A stretch of 64,000 bases of DNA from Kitasatospora kifunensis (GCF_014203855.1 NZ_JACHJV010000001.1:7130001-7194000), one strand, 5' to 3'; shown: positions 35,421 to 44,333, counted from the stretch's first letter. Notes: generated by a model not told the origin, from the sequence alone. Made by a program: numbers and translations.

Positions 35421-36071
35421 CTATGACTGTGCGTACTCGGCGAATGACCGCCTGGCGCTGTCCCGGATCGTGTCCGCCAGCGCCTCGGGGGCGGTGAGGT
35501 GGGCGGCATGGCCCTGACCGGCGAGTGTGACGGTCCGTGCATCGGGCAGCGCGGCCGCCAGGTCCGCCAGCAGAAATTCGATCACCTCCATGGGCACCTG
35601 GACGATGTCGCGCAGCTGGATCCGCATCGCCTCGCCCGGGTCACCCGCTGCGAGGGCCCTTTGGGCGTGCTGCGCCGCCACTCCACCGATCAACGACCTG
35701 GTGGGCAGTGGCGGCTCGTAGAGGGACAGGCCGACGAAAGCCGTGGGCGCTCGCAACGCGGCTTCCAGCGCCGCGACCGCACCCGAGGAGTGACCGACCA
35801 GGAAAGGCGGTCGGTCGAGGAGACCGGCGATCGCCAGAATGTCGGCGGCCTCGAGCGCCATCGAGTAGGTCGGCGCGATCCGCGCGCCGGGAGCGTAGAT
35901 CCGGCGGTGGACCCTGACGACCCGGAAGTCGTCGGTCAGCGAACGGACGACGCGGTCCCAGGAGGTCGCATCCCCACCGCTGCCGTGAACGAGCAGCAGC
36001 GTCGGCCCGTTGCCGTCATCGAGAGCGGTGATGCGGGTGCCGTCGAAGGACGTTGCGAGAAGCTCAGCCAT
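35421..36071 (-). CDS. Short alpha/beta hydrolase, acid loop apparently missing
   Basis: A 216-residue alpha/beta hydrolase. The oxyanion motif is LLLVHGSGGDATSW, the nucleophile Ser is in FLVGHSSGAVAAL and the likely base His in LAGQGHAAHLTAP. The region between VPMEVIEFLLADL and ALPDARTVTLAG is too short. Relatives of about 260 residues carry here the strand and loop with the catalytic Asp. I infer an internal in-frame deletion, so the enzyme may be inactive or use another acid. Confidence 0.75.
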   Translation of the reverse strand: MAELLATSFDGTRITALDDGNGPTLLLVHGSGGDATSWDRVVRSLTDDFRVVRVHRRIYAPGARIAPTYSMALEAADILAIAGLLDRPPFLVGHSSGAVAALEAALRAPTAFVGLSLYEPPLPTRSLIGGVAAQHAQRALAAGDPGEAMRIQLRDIVQVPMEVIEFLLADLAAALPDARTVTLAGQGHAAHLTAPEALADTIRDSARRSFAEYAQS

Positions 36072-36213
36072 GCTGGTGAGTGTGGACCGGCCGACTGCCA
36101 GCGCACTGTCAATTCACTGTCACTGCAGCTCAGATGGGCACTTCCTAGGTCAGACGGGCACCTTGGGCCGGCTGTCAATCCGGTGTTCATGCCTGCCTGG
36201 CAGACTCGCGCGC

Positions 36214-36765
36214 ATGAACGAGATTCCGCCGCAGAACCTCTCGCCGAGCTGGCCGTCGAGCCTTGACACCCGTACGCCGCTGCCCCGGGCGGCTGATGAA
36301 TGGGAGACGCTCACCGCTTTCCTCGACTGGCACCGCGCCACCTTCGAACTGAAGTGTGCCGAGCTGGGGCCCGAGCAACTGGCGGAGAAGAGCGTGGCGC
36401 CCTCCGGGCTGAGCCTGCACGGCATGGTCCGGCATCTGGCCGGGGCCGAACGCTGGTGGTTCAGCCTCCAGTTCGCCGGCCAGGACGTCCCGCATCTCTA
36501 CTACTCGGACGAGGATCCGGAGCAGGACTTCGTGTTCACCACAGCGGACGTGACGCACGACTTCGCCGTCTGGCGGGCGGAGTGCGAGCGTTCCCGCGCG
36601 ATCGTGTCGGCGGCTGCCTCGCTGGACACGCTCGCCACCGCGCCGATGACGGGCGAGCCGATCTCACTGCGCCGCATCCTGGTGAGCATGATCGCCGAGT
36701 ATGCCCGGCACAACGGCCACGCCGATCTGCTGCGCGAGCGGCTGGACGGCGCGACCGGCTACTGA
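36214..36765 (+). CDS. DinB-family (DUF664) protein
   Basis: A 183-residue four-helix-bundle protein. The metal-site histidines are visible in LSLHGMVRHLAGAERWWFSL and near the C-terminus in YARHNGHADLLRERLDG. Members include thiol-dependent S-transferases that use mycothiol or bacillithiol, so a mycothiol-linked detoxification role is possible. ATG 36214 gives the usual length. Degenerate CCGACCGTCCTGGC repeats follow it (36776-36925), with no gene. Confidence 0.85.
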   Translation: MNEIPPQNLSPSWPSSLDTRTPLPRAADEWETLTAFLDWHRATFELKCAELGPEQLAEKSVAPSGLSLHGMVRHLAGAERWWFSLQFAGQDVPHLYYSDEDPEQDFVFTTADVTHDFAVWRAECERSRAIVSAAASLDTLATAPMTGEPISLRRILVSMIAEYARHNGHADLLRERLDGATGY

Positions 36766-36934
36766 TCCGGCCGTCCTGGCTCGACCGTCCGGGCCCGACC
36801 GTCCTGGCCCGCCGCCCTGGGCGCGCTGACCGTCCTGGCCGCGCTGACTGCCCCGGCTGCGCCGACCCTCCTGGCTGCGCTGATCGTCCCGACCGTGCCG
36901 ACCCTCCCGACTGCCCGGCTGCCGCCGGGGCGGA

Positions 36935-37699
36935 TCACAGGCCGCTCGGCCAGGCGTAGCCTCTGGGTACGGGGACCTGGGCGTTCTCGGGGCTGGTGCC
37001 GTAGAGCAGGGCGATCTCGTCGTGTGCGCCGAGCTTGACGGCTGCCGGGTTCCCGGTCACCGCCTTGCCGTTGACGTACGCGGTGAGCGTGTGAGTGGCG
37101 TCGGTCCGGGCGGCGCCCAGGTGGTCGGCGGCCAGCGACACCTGCCACTCGGTCATGAACTGGCCCAGCGTGAAGTCCGCCGTGACCGGGGACTCGATGT
37201 GGATCACCCCGCTGGTGTCGTGGGTGTGCAGCGGGCTGATCCGTTGGGCGCCCTCGTCGATGCCGACCAGGGCCGGGACCGTGACCGCCTGACCGTCCAG
37301 GTAGACGTCCAGGTGGGCATGGATGTGTTCGACGGTGCCTTCGGCACCCAGCATCGGCAGGCCGGCCGCTGCGACCGCCGCTGCCGGGTCGGCGGGTGCG
37401 TTCCAGGGCGGGGTGCTGGTGCGGCCCTCGGCGGTGGTGCGGGGTTGAGTCGGTATGCCGGTGGCGGCACTGTCGCCGACGGAGGAGCCGCCACCACGGT
37501 CGCCCACCACGATCGCCGTGAGGCCGCCGAGCACGGCGAGCCCCAGCAGCCCGGCCGCCGAGCGGATCAGCAGTCGGTGCCGACGCTCGGTGCGCTGGGC
37601 CGCCTCGCGCGCCGCGGCGGCCTGAGCGCGGCGGCCGGCGGGCTGCTGGTCGGGCTGGTCGAGCCGGTCGGCGGGCGTGCGGTGGGGTTGCGGGGCCAT
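36935..37699 (-). CDS. Membrane-anchored protein with a His-rich extracytoplasmic domain
   Basis: A 254-residue protein. A Gln/Arg/Ala-rich cytosolic start is followed by one membrane helix (IRSAAGLLGLAVLGGLTAIVV, residues ~45-65). The outer domain has EHIHAHLDVYLDGQAVTVPA, ISPLHTHDTSGVIHIESP and FTLGQFMTEWQVSL. The clusters HIHAH and HTH suggest metal binding. This domain occurs in many bacteria without an agreed function. The upstream region has a GTTCGAATTTGAAC palindrome (37755-37768). Confidence 0.72.
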   Translation of the reverse strand: MAPQPHRTPADRLDQPDQQPAGRRAQAAAAREAAQRTERRHRLLIRSAAGLLGLAVLGGLTAIVVGDRGGGSSVGDSAATGIPTQPRTTAEGRTSTPPWNAPADPAAAVAAAGLPMLGAEGTVEHIHAHLDVYLDGQAVTVPALVGIDEGAQRISPLHTHDTSGVIHIESPVTADFTLGQFMTEWQVSLAADHLGAARTDATHTLTAYVNGKAVTGNPAAVKLGAHDEIALLYGTSPENAQVPVPRGYAWPSGL

Positions 37700-37754
37700 G
37701 GCCGGGGTCCTGTTCTTCGGAGGCTGCGGGAGCCGCGGGAGCTGCGGGAGAATG

Positions 37755-37768
37755 GTTCGAATTTGAAC
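37755..37768. promoter_or_regulatory. Palindrome in the divergent region before the His-rich protein
   Basis: GTTCGAATTTGAAC is symmetric apart from one base pair and lies 56 bp from the start of the His-rich membrane protein and 54 bp before the ogt leader ORF. It may be an operator for either gene. Confidence 0.4.
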
Positions 37769-37821
37769 TCAGATCGACCGTACCTCGTGATTGAAATGTG
37801 AACAAAAAGTAGGTGAACGCC

Positions 37822-37908
37822 ATGTCCGAAACCCGCCGGTCCGACTCGACCGGAGACGGCACAGTAGAGGGGTACATCGCACTCGGTGAGAGAGGCCAGC
37901 TGCCGTGA
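37822..37908 (+). CDS. 28-residue ORF translationally coupled to ogt
   Basis: ATG 37822 follows AGTAGGTGA at good spacing. The 28-codon ORF is polar and acidic (TGDGTVEGYIALGERGQ) and its stop overlaps the ogt start as GTGA. It may be a real small protein or a leader that sets ogt translation. No regulatory hairpin was seen. Confidence 0.45.
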   Translation: MSETRRSDSTGDGTVEGYIALGERGQLP

Positions 37909-38423
37909 CCAGCACTGTTTACACCACGATCGAGAGCCCGCTCGGCGAGCTGCTGCTGGTCGGCGAGAAGTCCGCAACCGCGCCTGGCGGGACGGCGCTG
38001 TGCTCGCTGTCGATGACCGGGCAGCGCCGCGCCGCCGTCGTCCAGTCGGACTGGAAGGCTGACCCGGCGGCTTTCGCGGACATCGCCGACCAGCTGCGCC
38101 AGTACTTCGCCGGGGAGCTGAAGGAGTTCGCGGTGGAGTTCCGGACCCAGGGCACCGAGTTCCAGGAGCGGATCTGGCGGGCGATCGACACCATCCCGTA
38201 CGGCGCCACCACCAGCTACGGCCGACTGGCCGAGCAGCTCGGACTGCCGCGCCCGGCGGTCCGCGCGGTCGGCACCGCGATCGGGGCGAACCCGTTGCTC
38301 ATCCTGCGGCCGTGCCATCGGGTGATCGGCGCCAACGGCTCGCTCACGGGGTACGCCGGCGGGCTGGAGCGCAAGGAGTACCTGCTGGCCCGCGAGGGCG
38401 CCTGGCCGGCCACCCTGGCCTGA
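37905..38423 (+). CDS. ogt: Methylated-DNA-[protein]-cysteine S-methyltransferase
   Basis: A 172-residue repair protein that moves the methyl group from O6-methylguanine in DNA to its own cysteine. The active site is ILRPCHRVIGANGSLTGYAGG. The preceding YGATTSYGRLAEQLGLPRPA is the DNA-binding helix-turn-helix with the Tyr and Arg that flip the base. GTG 37905 overlaps the stop of a 28-codon ORF. A strong terminator follows at 38516-38564. Confidence 0.95.
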   Translation: MTSTVYTTIESPLGELLLVGEKSATAPGGTALCSLSMTGQRRAAVVQSDWKADPAAFADIADQLRQYFAGELKEFAVEFRTQGTEFQERIWRAIDTIPYGATTSYGRLAEQLGLPRPAVRAVGTAIGANPLLILRPCHRVIGANGSLTGYAGGLERKEYLLAREGAWPATLA

Positions 38424-38515
38424 CCGCGCCGGCGGGCGTCGAGTCCGAGCGCGCGGCGAACCTCGGTGTGCCAACTTGGCGGCCGCTGTCGGTAGTTCGG
38501 ATATGGCGGAGCAGA

Positions 38516-38564
38516 AGCCGTTGGACCTCCCGCTTGCCTGGGCAGTGCGGGAGGTCCAACGGCT
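38516..38564. terminator. 18-bp perfect hairpin terminator
   Basis: Arms 38516-38533 and 38547-38564 pair perfectly around a 13-nt loop. It lies 93 bp after ogt and 71 bp before the 3' end of the convergent secreted-protein gene, so it can stop both transcripts. Confidence 0.85.
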
Positions 38565-38634
38565 GTGGCTGGTGCGGCTCAGGGCTCCGAACCGTGACGA
38601 GTTCTGCCCGGTCCGGAACCTGCGCCGGGTCGCA

Positions 38635-39114
38635 CTACCACCAGTCGGTGCAGGTGATGGCCTGGTCGAGGGTCAGACCGCAGGCGCGGAAGCGGTAGTT
38701 GGGGTCGGAGCTGGTGACCTGGGCGGCGGAGGTCTTGGAGGAGTTGTCGCCGTGGTCGACGGCGAAGGGGCCGCACTGGAGCCAGGTGTGCCCGCCGTCG
38801 CGGGTCCAGTCCATCCAGATGCTCTCGCCGGATCGGGTCGTGCCCTCGATCTTGGCGAAGCCGCGACCGCCGGTGGACTGCAGGCTGATGGTGTCGCCGT
38901 CGTGGGAGACCGAGCGCTGGACGGTGCCGGAGGCGCTGTCGGAGACGTCGACGAAGCCGTTGGCGCCACCGGCGCAGTCGCTGGCCGAGGCGGCGGCCGG
39001 GCCGGCCGGGGCGGCGATCAGCAGGGCTGCGCCCACGGCGATGGCAGCCGAGGCGGCGGCGGTGCGCAGCCAGGAGGTGCCGGTGGTGCTGACCGGGCAG
39101 GAGGTGTTGGTCAT
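38635..39114 (-). CDS. Small secreted protein of unknown function
   Basis: A 159-residue protein with a signal peptide (SWLRTAAASAAIAVGAALLI, cleavage near AAASAS). The mature ~115 residues contain four Cys (SDCAGGANG, LQCGPF, RACGLT, ITCTDWW), enough for two disulfides, and a beta-rich sequence such as GHTWLQCGPFAVDHGDNSS. GAGGAG precedes ATG 39114. It follows the NlpC/P60 gene by 11 nt and is probably co-transcribed and co-secreted with it. Confidence 0.75.
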   Translation of the reverse strand: MTNTSCPVSTTGTSWLRTAAASAAIAVGAALLIAAPAGPAAASASDCAGGANGFVDVSDSASGTVQRSVSHDGDTISLQSTGGRGFAKIEGTTRSGESIWMDWTRDGGHTWLQCGPFAVDHGDNSSKTSAAQVTSSDPNYRFRACGLTLDQAITCTDWW

Positions 39115-39125
39115 GGGAGTGCTCC

Positions 39126-39995
39126 TCAGCAGGTGGGGACGGAGTCGAGCCAGGCCGGGCCCTGGAGGTAGATGTTGCTGAGCCAGGCCTGGTAGTCGGG
39201 CAGGAAGGACCACGCGTCATTGGTCACGCCCTCGGCCGTAACGCTCTGCGCGTGTTCCTGGCAGGCGACCCGCACGGTGGTGGAGTCCGCAAAGGCGTAG
39301 ATTCGCGGGCTGTCGGTGGACGGCTGGGCGTGGGTCCAGACGCCGGTGCCCCAGGTCTGGGCGGTGATTCCGGTGACCGGGCCCGGGGCGATTCGCACCG
39401 CGCCGAAGTAGTCGCCGCCCAGTCGAACCGGGCTGACCATGATGTGCGTGCCCGACTGACGGGCCTCGACCATCTGGTCGGCGCCGAGGTAGATGGCGAT
39501 GTGGTGGAGGTTGTCGGAGCTGCCGTAGGCGAGCAGGTCGCCGGGGAGCAGTGGGGCGGTGCCCTGGTCGGCGGTGAAGCGCTGGGCGGCGTGCAGGGTG
39601 TAGAACTGCTGGCCGGCGTCGCCGTTCAGCAGGTCCTGACCGGTGGCCTGGGCGTAGGCGTACCGGACCAGGCCGGAACAGTCGAAGCCCAGGCGCTGGC
39701 CGTCGTCGTTGCTGGCCGGGTCGACCCCGTCGGGGTGGCCGTAGGTCGCTCCTGGAGTGGGGCCGTGACCGCCACCCCAGGAGTACCAGACGCCGATCTG
39801 CTCGCAGGCGGCGCGCACCGCGCTCTCGGCCGTGGCGGACGCGCCCGGGGCGAGCACCGCGCAGTCGGTGGCGGGCCCGGCTCTGTCGTGCGATGCCGCC
39901 GCCCAGGAGCTGGGCGATGGACCGGTCAGGAACAGCAGGAGGGCGGCGAGGGTGGCGGCGGCGGAGCCGATCTTCGCCTTGCGCATGCTGGACAT
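39126..39995 (-). CDS. Secreted NlpC/P60 peptidase with C-terminal SH3-like region
   Basis: A 289-residue exported protein, ATG 39995 with GGAG upstream. After the signal peptide the NlpC/P60 domain has the catalytic Cys in GFDCSGLVRYAYAQATG and the His in NLHHIAIYLGADQMVEA. The N-terminal part (VWYSWGGGHGPTPG) is typical of gamma-D-Glu peptidases. Residues ~215-289 (GVWTHAQPSTDSPRIYAF, VACQEHAQSV) look like an SH3-type wall-binding domain ending in Cys. It likely cuts peptidoglycan stem peptides. First gene of a two-gene unit. Confidence 0.87.
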   Translation of the reverse strand: MSSMRKAKIGSAAATLAALLLFLTGPSPSSWAAASHDRAGPATDCAVLAPGASATAESAVRAACEQIGVWYSWGGGHGPTPGATYGHPDGVDPASNDDGQRLGFDCSGLVRYAYAQATGQDLLNGDAGQQFYTLHAAQRFTADQGTAPLLPGDLLAYGSSDNLHHIAIYLGADQMVEARQSGTHIMVSPVRLGGDYFGAVRIAPGPVTGITAQTWGTGVWTHAQPSTDSPRIYAFADSTTVRVACQEHAQSVTAEGVTNDAWSFLPDYQAWLSNIYLQGPAWLDSVPTC

Positions 39996-40161
39996 GGTGA
40001 CTCCATGGCAGGGGGATGGTGGATGACGGATCATCAGGAAGGCAGGTCGTCAGGACGACGGATCGTCAGAGCGACGGCCGTTCAGCGGGCGGACCGCTGA
40101 TGCCTCGAGAGTGGTCTTCAGCCTCAGGCCGTGTCCAGACGATCGCCGTCGCCCAATCGTC

Positions 40162-40187
40162 GGGAAACGGGAAACACTCTGGGAAAC
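40162..40187 (-). promoter_or_regulatory. Three GTTTCCC repeats upstream of the NlpC/P60 gene
   Basis: GGGAAAC (GTTTCCC on the minus strand) starts at 40162, 40169 and 40181. It lies about 170 bp ahead of the NlpC/P60 start in a 219-bp gap (39996-40214) that otherwise holds only TGACGA-like repeats. A similar triplet precedes the DUF3626 gene. Confidence 0.35.
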
Positions 40188-40214
40188 CCCTACTGACCTG
40201 CTGTTTCGCAGAAC

Positions 40215-43200
40215 TCAGCAGCCTGGCTTGTAGGGCTGATCGGGGAGCAGCCGGGCCCAGTGCTCTGGGCTGACGACACCGACCACCCGGCAGATCCCGG
40301 CGGTGCGGTCCTGGGTGCTGGAGTCCCACAGGCGGATCGTGCCGTCGCTGCCGCTGCTGGCAAGGGTGCGGCCGTCCGGGCTGAAGGCGACCGACCAGAC
40401 GGCGTCGGTGTGGCCGGTGAGGGTGGCGCTGAGGGTATGGCGCAGGGTGTCCCAGGTGCGCACCGTGCCGTCGTTGCCGGCGCTGGCCAGTGTGCGTCCG
40501 TCGGGTGCGAACGCGACGCCGCGCACCGAGCCGGTGTGGCCGGTGAGGGTGGCGGTGAGGCTGTGGTCCCGTGGATCCCAGGTGCGCACCGTGCCGTCGT
40601 TGCCGGCGCTGGCCAGACTCCGCCCGTCGGGTGCGAACGCGACGGCGCGCACCGAACCCGTGTGGCCGTTCAGCGTGGCCAGCAGCCGCTGCGCTCCGAC
40701 CTCCCAGAGCCGCACCGTCAGGTCGTCGCTGCCCGAGGCGAGCAGGCGTCCGTCCGGGCTGAAGGCGACCGCGTTCACGAAGTCGGTGTGCCCGTTCAAC
40801 ACGCCCAGCGGCCGCCGGGTCCGGACATCCCAGAGCCGTACCGTCCGGTCCTCGCCGGCCGAGGCCAGTAGCCGCCCGTCCGGGCTGAACGCCACCGCGA
40901 AGACCGACCCCTGATGACCGGTGAGGGTCGCCAGCTGGGTGCGGGTCGTCAGGTCCCAGAGCCGGATGCTCTGGTCGGCTCCGGCCGAGGCCAGCAGTCG
41001 GCCGTCGGGGCTGAAGGAGACACCGAAGACGGAGCCGCTGTGCCCCAGGAGCGTTCCGACCAGGGCGTGCCGGGCGACATCCCACAGGCGCACCGTGTGC
41101 GCGGCGTCCGCCGCCGCCACGGTGCGCCCGTCGGGGCTGAACACGCTCTGCCAGATCTCCGTGAACGGGTGCACGGTCAGTGCGGCCGCGCCGATCTCCC
41201 AGAGCGCCGCGGTCTGGTCGAAGCCGGCGGTCGCGATCAGCTTGCCGTCCGGGCTGACGGCCACGCCCTGGACGTAGTCGGTGTGGCCGCAGAGTGTGGC
41301 GATGACCCGGCGGGTCGCCAGGTCCCAGAGCCGCACGGTGCCGTCGCCGCTCGCACTCACCAGGGTCGCGCCGTCATCGGTGTAGGCCACGCCGTTGACG
41401 TCGTCGCTGTGGCCGGTGAGGGTGGTGAGCAGGGTGTGGTTGGTGATGTCCCAGAGCCGGACGGTGCGGTCGGCCCCGCCCGAGGCGAGGGTGTGTCCGT
41501 CGGGGCTGAAGGCCACGCCGAGGACCTCGTCACCGTGTCCGGTGAGGACGGCGGTCGGCGCGTGCGTGCTGGTGTCCCAGAGCCGGATGGTGCGGTCGGC
41601 CCCGGCCGAGGCGGCCAGTCGGCCGTCCGGGCTGTACGCCACGCCGAGCACCTCGTCGGTGTGGCCGCTCATGGCGGCGATCAGGGTGTGGCTGGTGGTG
41701 TCCCAGAGCCGCACGGTGCGGTCGGCCCCACCCGAGACCACGGTCCGGCCGTCGGGGCTGAACGCGACCGTACGGACCGCGCCGCCGTTGCCGAAGAGGG
41801 TGACGGGCAGTCGGCGGCCGAGCACGTCCCACAGTCGCACCGTGCCGTCCGAGCTGCCGGAAGCGATGGTCTGGCCGTCCGGAGAGAACGCGACCGCACG
41901 CACAGGACCGCCGTGCCCGGTCAAGGTGGTGTCGAGCCGGCGGTCCGCGACGCTCCAGATCTTCACCGTCCCGTCCGAACTCGCCGTTGCCAGACGGGTG
42001 GAGTCGGGACTGAAGGCGACCTCGTTGACCGGCCCGGCATGGCCGAAGAGGCGGCCGGTGAACGCCTGGGACTGGGTGCTGAGCAGCGCGCCGCGGGCCT
42101 CGGTGGTCGGCGCGGTCCGAAACGCCTCGTCGGCCAGCAGCATCGACTCCTCGGGGCGGCCCGCCGCGAGGGCGGCCGACTCGGCGGCCAGGGCCTTGGA
42201 GAGTGCGGTACGGCGCTCGGTGAGCGCCTCGGTCCGTTGCCGGTAGGCGACACCGCCGGCCGCGACGGCGAGCAGTAGCAGCACCGCGAGGGTGACCAGC
42301 AGTTGTCGACGCCGGCGCAGTTGGCGCCGCAGAGTCTGCTGCCGCTCTGCCTCCTGCGCGTGAGCGGCCCGTAGGAAGTCGGCTTCGGTGGAGGTCAGTT
42401 CGGCTCGGCGCCGCGGATCGCGTAGGTGCTCGGAGGCGATCGCGAGCCGGGTGCCCCGGTAGAGCGCCGTGGGATCGCGCCGTTCGCGCTCCCACTCGAC
42501 GGCGGCCTCGGCGAGCTGTTGGCGGACCAGCAGGCCGGCCCGGTCGGCGTGGATCCACCCGCGCAGCCGCGGCCAGGCCCGGATCAGGGCCTCATGGGTG
42601 ATCAGCACCGTCTGGCTGTCGACGGTGATCAGGCGGGCTTGGACGAAGGCGTTCAGCACCGCCGCGGTCGCCGGGCTGGCCTCGCCCTGCGGTCTGCGCG
42701 GGGGCGGCAGGGGAGCGGCCGCGGTGGGCAGCAGTTGACGCAGGCTCAGCCGTCGCAGGGAAACCGGCCGGGGAAGCCGCCGGGAAAGCCGCCGAGAAAG
42801 CCACTGGGGGAGACGCTGGGAAAGCGGTCGAGGCCGGGTGGCCGTGGACGGGTCCGCCATGTCTCCCGGTTCGGGGGTCGGCAGCCGGCGCACCAACTGG
42901 TCATGGGCGACCGGGTGGCGGGTCGTCTCGTTGTCCTCACTCACATGGACCAGGCGGAGCAGCAGTTGGCGAGCCGTCTGTCGACCGTCGGCGGACAGGC
43001 CCGCGAAGAGGCTTTCGGCGGTGGCGGCGATCGCGCCGTGCACTCCGCCGGTGCGCAGATAGCCCGCCACGGTCAGCGTACGTCCCTCGCGCTGCTGCCA
43101 GGTGGCGAGCAAGGCGTGCGAGAGCAGCGGGAGGACGCCCGCCACGCCCGGCTGGAGGGGGAGGGCGGCGGTCGCGGTGGCGTGGTCGGCCGGGTCGAGG

Positions 43201-44333
43201 CAGTGCGGCGGCTCCACCGGCCCGAGGTCGCGCAGCAGGACTTCGACCAGGCCTGGTTCCAGCAGCAGGCCCACCTCCGCCGCCGGGCGGGTGATCGCTT
43301 CGTGGAGTTCGGCGCCGGTCATCGGACCCAAGGCGAGCAGGCCGCGGGTGAAGACGGGGACCAGCTCCGGATGGTCGAGGCAACGCCCGCAGAAGTCGGC
43401 GCGGACACCCAGCACGACGAGGGTGGCCTCGGCGGCGGGCGTGCCGTCCGGGGCGGTGGCGAGCTCGTCCAGGGCCTGGATGAAGGCGCGCCGCTCGGCG
43501 GGGTCGGGACAGAGGGTGAAGACCTCCTCGAACTGGTCCACCACGACTGCCAGGCCGAGGGCCGAGGCGGGCGCGGACGCGTCGGCAAGCGAGGCAGAGG
43601 CGGCGGCAACCGAGGCGGAGCCGGCGTCAAGGAGCCGGCGCAGGGTGGTGAGCGGCTGCGCGGTCGGCGTGCAGACCACCACCCGGCGGGCTCCTGGTCG
43701 CGCGGACGGCAGGGCGCCGCGTTGGAGGGCGGGCACCAGCCCGGCCCGCAGCAGGGAGGACTTGCCCGCCCCCGATGGGGCGACCAGCGCGAGCGGGCCC
43801 TGCCCGGCGCGTTCGGCCAGTCGGTCGAGCAACGCGCAGAGCGCGCTCTCGCGGCCGGCGAACCAGCGGGTGTCCGCGGGCCCGAACGCGGCCAATCCCA
43901 GATAGGGGCAGGGGACCCCCAGGTCGGACGGCGCGGCGGGCACGGGGCGCTCGGTGACGGTCAGGGCCGGATCGCCCGCCGGCGCGGTGGCTTCGGCCAG
44001 CCGTAGCAGCGAGCCGTCGGCGTGCAGCAGCTCGTCGCAGCGGCGGGCCAGGTCGTGGCCGGCCGGCTTGGTGCCGTTCTCGATCTTGCTGAGGTAGCCC
44101 TTGCTGTAGTGGAGCAGGCGGGACAGGGCGCTGAGCGACAGACCGCGCTCGGTGCGCAGCCGACGCAGCTCGGAGCCGAAGTCCTCGTCGCAGGGCGCGG
44201 CAGGCGAGGGGGCGGCAAGGGCGGCAGGGGCAGCAGGAGAGACGGGAGCTGATGAGGCAGTAGCCGGCGGGGGCGCGGCAGACGAGGGGGCCGGGGAACG
44301 GCGAGTCCCATCCGCTGGTGGAATCAGGTCCAC
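40215..44333 (-). CDS. HTH - STAND ATPase - TM - 14 x WD40 protein
   Basis: About 1372 residues. Order: Pro/Ala-rich start; XRE-type HTH (ELRRLRTERGLSLSALSRLL, YSKGYLSKIENG); nSTAND1 NTPase with P-loop VAPSGAGKSSLLRAG and Walker B LAVVVDQFEEVFTL; a helical region; one membrane helix (LLVTLAVLLLLAVAAGGVAY, ~residue 710); then 14 WD40 repeats (pattern LTGH...VAFSPDG...S.DGTVRLWD), enough for two seven-bladed propellers. Family members are signal-sensing switches, and some are thought to act in conflict or cell-death systems. GTG 44333 follows GGGGGTAGGC; GTG 44351 is an alternative. Repeat 8 is degenerate (HPFTEIWQSV). Confidence 0.9.
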   Translation of the reverse strand: MDLIPPADGTRRSPAPSSAAPPPATASSAPVSPAAPAALAAPSPAAPCDEDFGSELRRLRTERGLSLSALSRLLHYSKGYLSKIENGTKPAGHDLARRCDELLHADGSLLRLAEATAPAGDPALTVTERPVPAAPSDLGVPCPYLGLAAFGPADTRWFAGRESALCALLDRLAERAGQGPLALVAPSGAGKSSLLRAGLVPALQRGALPSARPGARRVVVCTPTAQPLTTLRRLLDAGSASVAAASASLADASAPASALGLAVVVDQFEEVFTLCPDPAERRAFIQALDELATAPDGTPAAEATLVVLGVRADFCGRCLDHPELVPVFTRGLLALGPMTGAELHEAITRPAAEVGLLLEPGLVEVLLRDLGPVEPPHCLDPADHATATAALPLQPGVAGVLPLLSHALLATWQQREGRTLTVAGYLRTGGVHGAIAATAESLFAGLSADGRQTARQLLLRLVHVSEDNETTRHPVAHDQLVRRLPTPEPGDMADPSTATRPRPLSQRLPQWLSRRLSRRLPRPVSLRRLSLRQLLPTAAAPLPPPRRPQGEASPATAAVLNAFVQARLITVDSQTVLITHEALIRAWPRLRGWIHADRAGLLVRQQLAEAAVEWERERRDPTALYRGTRLAIASEHLRDPRRRAELTSTEADFLRAAHAQEAERQQTLRRQLRRRRQLLVTLAVLLLLAVAAGGVAYRQRTEALTERRTALSKALAAESAALAAGRPEESMLLADEAFRTAPTTEARGALLSTQSQAFTGRLFGHAGPVNEVAFSPDSTRLATASSDGTVKIWSVADRRLDTTLTGHGGPVRAVAFSPDGQTIASGSSDGTVRLWDVLGRRLPVTLFGNGGAVRTVAFSPDGRTVVSGGADRTVRLWDTTSHTLIAAMSGHTDEVLGVAYSPDGRLAASAGADRTIRLWDTSTHAPTAVLTGHGDEVLGVAFSPDGHTLASGGADRTVRLWDITNHTLLTTLTGHSDDVNGVAYTDDGATLVSASGDGTVRLWDLATRRVIATLCGHTDYVQGVAVSPDGKLIATAGFDQTAALWEIGAAALTVHPFTEIWQSVFSPDGRTVAAADAAHTVRLWDVARHALVGTLLGHSGSVFGVSFSPDGRLLASAGADQSIRLWDLTTRTQLATLTGHQGSVFAVAFSPDGRLLASAGEDRTVRLWDVRTRRPLGVLNGHTDFVNAVAFSPDGRLLASGSDDLTVRLWEVGAQRLLATLNGHTGSVRAVAFAPDGRSLASAGNDGTVRTWDPRDHSLTATLTGHTGSVRGVAFAPDGRTLASAGNDGTVRTWDTLRHTLSATLTGHTDAVWSVAFSPDGRTLASSGSDGTIRLWDSSTQDRTAGICRVVGVVSPEHWARLLPDQPYKPGC

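Noticed and set aside
40260..42060. Regular ~126-bp spaced repeats resembling a repeat array
   Set aside because: They are the DNA for consecutive WD40 blades of one open frame, not CRISPR or satellite repeats.
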